Assembly (NCBI RefSeq): GCF_001752395.1
Contig: NZ_MKEK01000001.1
Span: 433,466 to 497,465, forward strand
DNA length: 64,000 nt
Direction: 5' to 3'
DNA from: Rheinheimera salexigens
GTDB lineage: Bacteria; Pseudomonadota; Gammaproteobacteria; Enterobacterales; Alteromonadaceae
Shown: positions 57,501 to 64,000 of the stretch, in pieces
How positions within the stretch are numbered: position 1 is the first letter of the stretch
How the letters are laid out: every line of letters begins with the position of its first letter
Program-made: the position numbers and the translations under genes
Notes under the pieces: generated by a model
Told to the model about the DNA's origin: nothing
The model's database searches: none
What the model saw: the letters and a program-made list of their open reading frames with translations, nothing else

Positions 57501-57885
57501 GTTAAAACAAAGTGCAGTTGATGCAGAAGAAGAGCAGATACGTAAACAAGTAACAGACTTATCTGATGCGGCACGCCAACAGTTTTATCTTGTCTTTAAA
57601 CAACAGGTTAAAGATCCCGATACTTACGCAGTGCTAAATTGGTGTTTTTTTGCTGGCGCGCATCATTTTTATTTAGGCGCTTGGCTGCGCGGTTTAATCA
57701 ACTTATTGGTCGCGGTTATAGGCATCGCTATGCTATTCAGCCCGTTCTGGCTGGCCGGTGTCGTACTGCTAGTGCTACTCAGTGCGGCTGAATTTTGGGC
57801 CTTATTTCGCTCGCAAATAATAGTACAGCATTATAATAATCAGTTGATGCAGAAAATTCTTAACCAACAGTCGATATTATCCTAG
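57475..57885 (+). CDS. TM2-type membrane protein
   Basis: 136 residues. ATG 57475 is preceded by AAGGAC and lies inside the yidD coding region, overlapping in another frame, so translation is likely coupled. The N-terminal 55 residues are soluble and charged (KQSAVDAEEEQIRKQVTDLSDAARQQFYLVFKQQVKDPDTY). The TM2-like pair of helices (about 61-105) follows: NWCFFAGAHHFYLGAWLRGLINLLVAVIGIAMLFSPFWLAGVVLLVLLSAAEFWALF. The F.G.H.FYLG turn is the family hallmark. Role unknown. Confidence 0.75.
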   Translation: MLNQMLTHRLKQSAVDAEEEQIRKQVTDLSDAARQQFYLVFKQQVKDPDTYAVLNWCFFAGAHHFYLGAWLRGLINLLVAVIGIAMLFSPFWLAGVVLLVLLSAAEFWALFRSQIIVQHYNNQLMQKILNQQSILS

Positions 57886-57960
57886 CCATTATTCGCTAAA
57901 AATAACCGCTATTTATTGCTATAGTCGCTGCCCTTTGCAACTTAATATAATTAACAAACT

Positions 57961-58512
57961 ATGCCTAGACTAACTATGCCTAAATTTTCCTGCACTACTG
58001 TATTATTAAGCTTGCTGTTAATGCTTAGCACTAATAACGTGCAAGCGAGTACCACAGAAACGACGGCAGATGTATTGCGCATTGCTATTCCAGCCGCTGC
58101 GTGGGGCCTCAGCCAGTATTACGCTGATGATGAAGGTACTAAGCAGTTTTATTATGGCTTTGCGACCAATATAGCTGTGACCTATGGTTTAAAAATGGCG
58201 ATTAGCAAACAAAGACCTAATGGTGAAGATGACGATGCGTTTCCGTCCGGGCATGCGTCGATGGCATTTCAAGGTGCGGCTTTTATTCAACAGCGTTATG
58301 GCTGGAAACAAGGGGCCGCCGCTTATGCTTTGGCTACTTATGTTGGCTATAGCCGAGTCAAAACAGATCAGCACGATAGTCGTGATGTTTTGGCTGGCGC
58401 CGCTGTGGGGATTTTAAGCAGCTACTTTTTTACTACCCGCTATCAAGGCTTTGCCATTCAACCTTACGCAACTAGCAATATGCTTGGACTCAATATTAGT
58501 AAGCGTTGGTAA
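57961..58512 (+). CDS. Exported PAP2-type phosphatase
   Basis: 183 residues; ATG 57961 or 57976. Signal-like start (about 1-29): FSCTTVLLSLLLMLSTNNVQAS. The phosphatase motifs are KQRPNGEDDD (KxxxxxxRP type, short), AFPSGHASMAF (PSGH, about 98-101) and YSRVKTDQHDSRDVLAGAAVG (SRxxxxxHxxxD). It is likely a periplasmic or membrane-associated lipid phosphatase. It differs from the BcrC-like copy at 18.4 kb in size and N-terminus. No strong ribosome site is visible. Single gene. Confidence 0.85.
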   Translation: MPRLTMPKFSCTTVLLSLLLMLSTNNVQASTTETTADVLRIAIPAAAWGLSQYYADDEGTKQFYYGFATNIAVTYGLKMAISKQRPNGEDDDAFPSGHASMAFQGAAFIQQRYGWKQGAAAYALATYVGYSRVKTDQHDSRDVLAGAAVGILSSYFFTTRYQGFAIQPYATSNMLGLNISKRW

Positions 58513-58554
58513 AACAGCAGCTAAATGCCTTAGGGTGCTAGTCAAGCTATTGCG

Positions 58555-59316
58555 TTAGTTGCTGTTGTTATGATTAAAGTGCTGCTTTATGATTAAGCCA
58601 TACCCGCGCGGTTTATAGCCTAAATGCCATTCACGGATGCCGCTAACAAACGGGTTTTCGTGACCCATTTCACTCGCAATTTTTTGGTTAAGCTCACGCT
58701 CGTTAGCATCGGCTGGATCTTGGCGATGCCAGGCTAATAATAGCTGTTGTTGTTGGCGCGATAACGTTAAGCCATACTTATCGGCCATATAAAAATAAAT
58801 CCGCGCTATATCACCACGAATCGGCGGAGCAGGTTCAAAGCTACGTTGTTTAAAATCCACTTTTACCGGGCAAGATCCATGTTGTGCGGGTGTTGCTGGC
58901 AGCATGGCAAATTGATAGTTACTACGATCGCCATTCACTTCGCCGATTGCCGGCTTTAAGTTATATAAATCAGCTTCCATATTTTTAAATACGGCATCGG
59001 TTTTGACGCAGTTTTTGCGGCCACCGTTTTGCCAGCATTGCCGCTGATGGCCAAAATGATGCGCTGGCATCACATGTTCCCATTCAATTCTATTAGCGCG
59101 ATTAGCATTTTTACGTACTTGATAATTACAAGCGGCTAAATCGGGTAAGCCTTTTTTACCTTGCCATTGAATAGGGCAGTCACAGTAAAAACTGTTGCTA
59201 TAGGGGGCATAGATTGTTTGGGCGATAACTTTAGCTTGGCTAAAATTAGTCGGTGCGGCAACCAGCTGCATACTGGCAAAGCAAAGCCAAATGAGTATGA
59301 CTATTCGAGACTTCAT
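58555..59316 (-). CDS. endA: Endonuclease I (periplasmic nuclease)
   Basis: 253 residues. A signal peptide (MKSRIVILIWLCFASMQLVAAPT) is followed by the EndA/Vvn nuclease domain: YSNSFYCDCPIQWQGKKGLPDLAACNYQVRKNANRANRIEWEHVMPAHHFGHQRQCWQNGGRKNCVKTD. WEHVMPA carries the catalytic His in a beta-beta-alpha metal fold. NLKPAIGEVNGDRSNYQFAM supplies the Asn that binds Mg, and cysteines pair as in Vvn. It cuts extracellular or periplasmic DNA at random. Single gene on the minus strand. Confidence 0.95.
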   Translation of the reverse strand: MKSRIVILIWLCFASMQLVAAPTNFSQAKVIAQTIYAPYSNSFYCDCPIQWQGKKGLPDLAACNYQVRKNANRANRIEWEHVMPAHHFGHQRQCWQNGGRKNCVKTDAVFKNMEADLYNLKPAIGEVNGDRSNYQFAMLPATPAQHGSCPVKVDFKQRSFEPAPPIRGDIARIYFYMADKYGLTLSRQQQQLLLAWHRQDPADANERELNQKIASEMGHENPFVSGIREWHLGYKPRGYGLIIKQHFNHNNSN

Positions 59317-59412
59317 TCACTACTACCTAATAAACTCTTTTTAGAGTTATTGTTAACTGCTACTACAGTGAAACTACGAAAACTTAATGATTAACGGCTA
59401 AATGAATAGCCC

Positions 59413-62400
59413 TTAATCAGTACTAAATAAGGCTAATAAATCATCTGCTTTACCTTGCCATGGTTGCCCTTTGCCGCCGGCGAACATTTGGTCGGCTAAT
59501 TGTTGTTTATGCTGCTGTAAAAGTTGCACTTTTTGCTCAACGGTATTACTAGCAATAAGCTTGTATACAAACACCGATTTATTTTGGCCAATGCGATGCG
59601 CTCTATCTGTCGCTTGCGCTTCAGCGGCAGGGTTCCACCAAGGATCATAATGGATAACCGTGTCGGCTGCGGTTAAGTTTAAGCCGGTGCCCCCGGCTTT
59701 TAAACTAATTAAAAACACCCGGGTTTCACCTTGCTGAAAGGCATCAATTTGTTGTTGGCGATGTTTAGTTTGCCCAGTTAGTTTGCTGTAACTAATTTTT
59801 AAGGCTTTTAACTCGTCTTCAATCAGCGCAAGCATACTAGCAAATTGGCTAAATAATAAAATATTACGGCCTTCTTCTAGCATTTCTGGCAGGGTATCGC
59901 GCAACCATTGTAATTTAGCGTTGTTTTTAACAGAGCGGGCATGTTCAACCGGCACCAATCGTGCATCACAACAGGCTTGACGCAGTTTAAGTAAAGCGTC
60001 TAAAAATTGAATTTGACTGGCAGCAACGCCTTTTTGTAAAAACAATTCACGAACTTTAGTCTCCATGACTAAACGGATACTTTCATACAAGTTACGTTGG
60101 TCGGCTTCTAACTCTAATAACTGAATAATCTCGGTTTTTTCTGGCAATTCAGCTGCTACTTGGGCTTTAGTTCGGCGCAAGATAAACGGTGCTATGCGTT
60201 GTTTTAAGGCATGGGCGCGTTCCATATCGCCATGCTTTTCTATCGGTTTCCGATAAACCTTATTAAAATGGGTATCGTTGCCAAGCAACCCTGGTAAAAC
60301 AAAGTCAAAAATCGACTTTAATTCACCTAAATGATTTTCTAGCGGCGTACCTGTTAACGCTAATTTAAAATCGGCTTTCAACATTCGTACGGCTTTTGCT
60401 GCTTGGCTGCCAGCATTTTTAATATGCTGCGCTTCATCTAAGATCACGGTTGATAAGGGTTGCAACTGATAGTACTTATGATCACGAACCACTAACGGAT
60501 AAGTTGTCACAATGACATCGTAATCCATTAGCTGATTAAATAAAGCTTGGCGTTTATTGCCATGTACTTGCAATACCCGTAATTGCGGCGTAAAGCGAGC
60601 GGCTTCGTTTAACCAGTTGCCAAGTACGCTGGTAGGACAAATAATTAATGCCGGATGCTTTAATTGGCCCTGTTGTTTTTGTAATAGTAATAAACTAAGC
60701 GTTTGTAGGGTTTTACCCAGCCCCATATCATCGGCTAATATTCCGCCTAAGCCATACTGGCGTAAAAACTCTAACCAGTTTAAGCCTTGGTGTTGATAAT
60801 CTCTTAACGATGCTTGTAAGCCTTCAGGCACATCACAGACATCAATACCACTAAAGTTATGTAACAGTTGACTTAGCTTCTGTGCTCTTTGCGCATTTAT
60901 AAACTTTAAGTCTTTGCCCAATTCCTCTGGCAGCAGTGCGGCTTTAAAAGCGGGTAGCTCTAAACTAAATGCGGGTTTAGATGGATTAAGCAACTGTAAA
61001 ATAGTGTCGATAAAAGGCTGTATTAGCTCAGGCGATAACGCTAATTTGCCTTGTGGCAATGATAGCCAAATTGGCTTATTAGCTTCAGGCAAACCGTGTT
61101 GACGTAACCACTGGCTAATTAAAGGCAGTAGCGGGACTTGCTGGCCATCAATATCCACTTGTACGGCTAATGAAAAACCACCACTGTTACTATCTTCTAC
61201 CTGCAAATAAGGCGCTTCAACTAGGATATCTAAATTAAAGTCTTCATCACGCTGGATGATCCAACCTTGTTGCTCTAATTGTGGTAATGCTTCTAATAAT
61301 GGCTTCCATAACAACGGATTGTCAGGGCCGCTGCCGGCATTAAAGCAGCTATGTTCAGGCCAAGGTGGGGTGACAATATCGACTTGCTGTAAATCTAAAG
61401 CAATTAACTGCTCTAAAGCATCGACTTCGCTGCCACGGCTGCGCTTAATAAATACGCTATCTTCGCCATCAAATTGTTCTGTTTGCGGCTGGGTTAAATT
61501 TAGCGGTAGTAAATAATCAGCATAATTAAACTGCAAAATGGCAACAGGTTCACGCCGTTGTTTAGGTTGCAAAGCTAACATTTTTAACTGCAGTACTGGC
61601 TTTGGCTCGGTGCTAATTTGTTTAACGCCAGAGGCAATCGGCACAGGTAAGGCTTGATTATTAAACAACTGCTGCAGCCGACCTATACTGGACGCCAACG
61701 CTTTTTGCGGGATCGGTGGGATTTTTTTTAATAAGCGCAATTGCTGGCTATTAAGATCAGTATCGAGTTCTCCCAAGGTATAGGTATTGGTATTCAAATA
61801 ACAAGGCGGCTCAGTGTACACCACTTCTAGCTTAGTATTTTCGTCATCACCAGACCAGGTTAATTGCTGACCCGCTTCAGTACTGTGCCAACGAAATTGC
61901 ATTTTTTGCGTGGCACCCCAGCGAATAGTGTGCCTGGCCTCACTAAAAAATACCCGTCCGGTTTCCAGTAACTGCTGCAGTAACTGATAACCCCATTCCC
62001 CTTCTAATAGCGGCAGATCATGCTGGCTCTGAGCGCGGAAATAAGACAGTAAGCGATAATCTTGCAAATCTATCCAAGGCGGCATAGTAGGGCTAACTAA
62101 ATCATATTTACCAATAGCAGTGCCTTTGGTATAGCCACCTTTTTTACTAATACGCACCCGTCGAGGGTTAAGCTGCAGCCCAGCTTGACCATAAGACAGC
62201 AAATATAAAATGCTGTCTTTATCATCAGACTTAGGTTGCATGGTTTGTTCGACTTGGCTAAACCAATTGTCTAGCGCTCGTAATGGCTGCTGTTGTAGTT
62301 GCAGTTTATAATGCTGATAGTCGCGCTGCAGTTTAAGTAAAACGGCCAGTACATGCTTGCAACTGGCACCCACTGGGCAAGTACACCGATTTTGCAGTTG

Positions 62401-62616
62401 CCACTGGCCATTTTGTTGCGAGAAACTGATGTATTGACGATAGGGCGCAAAGGCCGCCCCCCATACTTGCGCCGTAATATCGGATAGATCGTCGTTATAC
62501 TCGAGCTTTAATACTTTACCTGCTTGCAGGTAAGCCTGAGCGCGATGAAACGTTGCCGTATCAAACCACTGTTGCAGTTGTTGTTGATTAAATGGCGAAG
62601 CAGATAAATCCGTCAT
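59413..62616 (-). CDS. SNF2-family helicase with SWIM zinc finger
   Basis: 1067 residues; ATG 62616 (a TTG at 62625 is possible). N-terminal SWIM zinc-binding element CTCPVGASCKHVLAVLL (CxC...CxH; about 79-95). A long central region follows. The Snf2 ATPase (about 600-1060) has GGILADDMGLGKTLQTL (motif I), IICPTSVLGNW (Ia), VILDEAQHIKN (motif II DEAQ), LTGTPLENHLGELKSIFDFVLPG (III) and the C-terminal lobe with LLFSQFASML, ISLKAGGTGLNLTAADTVIHYDPWWNPAAEAQATDRAHRIGQ. It is a chromatin-remodeler-type helicase, similar to bacterial RapA/HepA-like or SWIM-SNF2 proteins involved in nucleic-acid repair or transcription. Confidence 0.93.
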   Translation of the reverse strand: MTDLSASPFNQQQLQQWFDTATFHRAQAYLQAGKVLKLEYNDDLSDITAQVWGAAFAPYRQYISFSQQNGQWQLQNRCTCPVGASCKHVLAVLLKLQRDYQHYKLQLQQQPLRALDNWFSQVEQTMQPKSDDKDSILYLLSYGQAGLQLNPRRVRISKKGGYTKGTAIGKYDLVSPTMPPWIDLQDYRLLSYFRAQSQHDLPLLEGEWGYQLLQQLLETGRVFFSEARHTIRWGATQKMQFRWHSTEAGQQLTWSGDDENTKLEVVYTEPPCYLNTNTYTLGELDTDLNSQQLRLLKKIPPIPQKALASSIGRLQQLFNNQALPVPIASGVKQISTEPKPVLQLKMLALQPKQRREPVAILQFNYADYLLPLNLTQPQTEQFDGEDSVFIKRSRGSEVDALEQLIALDLQQVDIVTPPWPEHSCFNAGSGPDNPLLWKPLLEALPQLEQQGWIIQRDEDFNLDILVEAPYLQVEDSNSGGFSLAVQVDIDGQQVPLLPLISQWLRQHGLPEANKPIWLSLPQGKLALSPELIQPFIDTILQLLNPSKPAFSLELPAFKAALLPEELGKDLKFINAQRAQKLSQLLHNFSGIDVCDVPEGLQASLRDYQHQGLNWLEFLRQYGLGGILADDMGLGKTLQTLSLLLLQKQQGQLKHPALIICPTSVLGNWLNEAARFTPQLRVLQVHGNKRQALFNQLMDYDVIVTTYPLVVRDHKYYQLQPLSTVILDEAQHIKNAGSQAAKAVRMLKADFKLALTGTPLENHLGELKSIFDFVLPGLLGNDTHFNKVYRKPIEKHGDMERAHALKQRIAPFILRRTKAQVAAELPEKTEIIQLLELEADQRNLYESIRLVMETKVRELFLQKGVAASQIQFLDALLKLRQACCDARLVPVEHARSVKNNAKLQWLRDTLPEMLEEGRNILLFSQFASMLALIEDELKALKISYSKLTGQTKHRQQQIDAFQQGETRVFLISLKAGGTGLNLTAADTVIHYDPWWNPAAEAQATDRAHRIGQNKSVFVYKLIASNTVEQKVQLLQQHKQQLADQMFAGGKGQPWQGKADDLLALFSTD

Positions 62617-62809
62617 AGCACCCAATACTTTACCTCAAAGGCGTTATGCTACCGCAGATTGGCTAGAAGCCAAAGCCATCCAGAAAATAATGCTTAGATA
62701 TGGCCAATTTTAAACTGGTTTTATTAGCTAAAGCCGACTATGGTTAGCGAGTATTAACTTGATGATACAACAGTAAATTTAAGCATAAGTGGCAAGGTAG
62801 GAAACAATA

Positions 62810-63388
62810 ATGATTAAAAAAATTCTAATAACATTACTGGTATTGCTGGCTATCCCTTTAATAACAGCATTATTTGTTAAAAACCAATATGTGGTCACCA
62901 CCCAAGTTATCATTAAACAACCCGTTCCCGTTGTGTTTGATTATATTCGATTTTTAGCTAACCAAGATAACTTTAGCGTTTGGGCCAATATTGACCCTGA
63001 AATGAGTAAATCTTACCGGGGTATTGATGGCACGGTCGGTTTTGTTGCGGCTTGGCACAGTGAACACCCAGATGTAGGTACGGGAGAGCAAGAAATTATC
63101 GCGATTGTAGAAGAGCAGCGAATTGATTACGAACTTCGCTTCTTAGAGCCTTTTACCGCCACCGCGCCGGCGCAAATGTTAACCAAAGCAATTGGCCCAG
63201 ATGAAACAGAAGTCACTTGGATTTTTGAAGGTAGCATGCCTTATCCAATGAATTTGATGCTGTTATTTGTCGATATGGAAGCCATGATTGGCGAAGATTT
63301 ACAGCAGGGTTTAGATAATTTAAAACTCATATTAGAAACACCACCAGTGCAAAAAGTCATGCTAACTCAAGTTGCTTTAAGCCACTAA
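62810..63388 (+). CDS. SRPBCC-family protein with N-terminal anchor
   Basis: 192 residues. An N-terminal hydrophobic segment (MIKKILITLLVLLAIPLITALFVKN; about 5-23) acts as an anchor or signal. The START-like domain follows: YVVTTQVIIKQPVPVVFDYIRFLANQDNFSVWANIDPEMSKSYRGIDGTVGFVAAWHSEHPDVGTGEQEII, with the classical V.IK.P...VFDYI start. It ends EDLQQGLDNLKLILETPP. Function unknown; members may bind lipids or hydrophobic compounds. GTAGGAAAC upstream supports ATG 62810. Confidence 0.88.
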   Translation: MIKKILITLLVLLAIPLITALFVKNQYVVTTQVIIKQPVPVVFDYIRFLANQDNFSVWANIDPEMSKSYRGIDGTVGFVAAWHSEHPDVGTGEQEIIAIVEEQRIDYELRFLEPFTATAPAQMLTKAIGPDETEVTWIFEGSMPYPMNLMLLFVDMEAMIGEDLQQGLDNLKLILETPPVQKVMLTQVALSH

Positions 63389-63453
63389 CTTGCTAATTGT
63401 TAATTATATGCTAAATATTAGGTTATTGTTAATTTAAGTTTGCAGGACATTGG

Positions 63454-64000
63454 ATGTCATTAGCGGTGGTGTATAGCAGGGCGCGATATGGATTAGACGC
63501 GCCTTTGGTAACGGTAGAAGTGCATATTAGTAATGGTTTACCCGCATTTCAGTTAGTGGGTTTACCAGAAACCTCGGTAAAAGAATCTCGCGATCGTGTC
63601 CGTAGCGCTATGGTTAATAGCGGCTTTGCTTTTCCTGATCGTAAAATTACTGTTAACTTAGCCCCAGCGGACTTACCTAAAGAGGGTGGCCGTTTTGATT
63701 TACCTATTGCTTTAGGCATTATCGTGGCCAGTGGCCAATTAGCCGAAAAAAGTTTATTGGGTTTTGAATTTTGCGGTGAATTAGCTTTGTCCGGTGAAAT
63801 TCGGCAAATATTAGGCGAAATACCGGTGGCTATTGCCTGTCGTGAAGCTAAGCGAGCCATTGTATTACCGATGTTAAATGCTCAGCAAGCCCAGCAAGTG
63901 TCTAATGTCACTGTGCATGGTGCCGAGCACTTATTGCAAGTGCATAGTTTTTTATTGGCTCAACAAGCCTTACCACAAATTCCGCCACTACCTGTTGCTG
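63454..64000 (+). CDS. comM: ComM/YifB-family Mg-chelatase-like ATPase, 5' part
   Basis: 182 codons read before the window ends; ATG 63454 preceded by AGGA. The visible N-terminus MSLAVVYSRARYGLDAPLVT, then VEVHISNGLPAFQLVGLPETSVKESRDRVRSAMVNSGFAFPDRKITVNLAPADLPKEGGRFDLPIALGII, matches YifB/ComM N-terminal (Lon-protease-like ChlI) domain closely. ComM is a hexameric helicase acting in homologous recombination during natural transformation. The Walker-containing AAA domain lies beyond the window. The endA and SNF2 genes nearby are not a known operon with it. Confidence 0.94.
   Translation, partial: MSLAVVYSRARYGLDAPLVTVEVHISNGLPAFQLVGLPETSVKESRDRVRSAMVNSGFAFPDRKITVNLAPADLPKEGGRFDLPIALGIIVASGQLAEKSLLGFEFCGELALSGEIRQILGEIPVAIACREAKRAIVLPMLNAQQAQQVSNVTVHGAEHLLQVHSFLLAQQALPQIPPLPVA

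Noticed and set aside
1..64000. tRNA, rRNA or CRISPR array
   Set aside because: No cloverleaf-ending CCA pattern, rRNA core sequence or spaced direct repeats were seen.

Overview
The window looks like chromosomal DNA of a free-living aquatic gammaproteobacterium. Base composition is moderately A+T-rich. The gene families (TIGR02450, DUF2007, YqfB, DUF853, the MksBEF-like operon, paired cold-shock genes, TonB receptors) and the cassette array fit the Rheinheimera/Arsukibacterium/Alishewanella group or nearby Alteromonadales. This placement is inferred from gene content only; no rRNA or tRNA lies in the window.

Layout. (1) 1-2361: distal end of an integron cassette array. Four convincing attC sites and one odd attC-like element separate single-gene cassettes that all read rightward (small membrane proteins, a CPBP protease, a DUF302 protein); a CsaA-like gene follows the last site. 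(2) 2.8-21 kb: small housekeeping and hypothetical genes, mostly on the + strand. They include an MscS channel, a HerA-like ATPase, a YkgJ-type cysteine cluster protein preceded by a coupled leader ORF, a phospholipase A2-like exported protein, two cold-shock genes with a shared structured leader around a Crp/Fnr regulator, an RluA-type pseudouridine synthase, a diguanylate cyclase, VOC proteins and a PAP2 phosphatase. (3) 21-29 kb: a secreted VWA protein with five tandem domains, meso-diaminopimelate dehydrogenase, a TonB receptor behind a Fur box, and a PadR/HAAS pair with an autoregulatory-looking operator. (4) 29-37 kb: a MerR metal sensor divergent from a His-rich TonB receptor, a run of VOC/DUF1801/GrpB genes, D-lactate dehydrogenase, and a divergent LysR/VOC pair. 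(5) 37-51 kb: MFS exporter, K+ channel, YbdG-like MscS, M28 peptidase, MgtC, DksA-like zinc finger, YqfB, ClsC-like phospholipase D, NYN nuclease, TRIC channel and a PEP-CTERM-like protein. (6) 51.4-57 kb: a translationally coupled three-gene operon for an SMC/MukB-like ATPase, a MukE-like and a MukF-like protein, with no Wadjet-type nuclease beside it. (7) 57-64 kb: a divergent YidD, PAP2 phosphatase, endonuclease I, a SWIM-SNF2 helicase and the 5' part of comM/yifB.

The strongest candidates for unusual biology are the orphan MukBEF-like condensin operon, the cassette array with its triple-hairpin attC-like element, the paired cold-shock leaders with a conserved loop/downstream complementarity, the metal sensor/His-rich receptor pair, and the five-repeat VWA protein. 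All functions are predictions from sequence; no searches were run.
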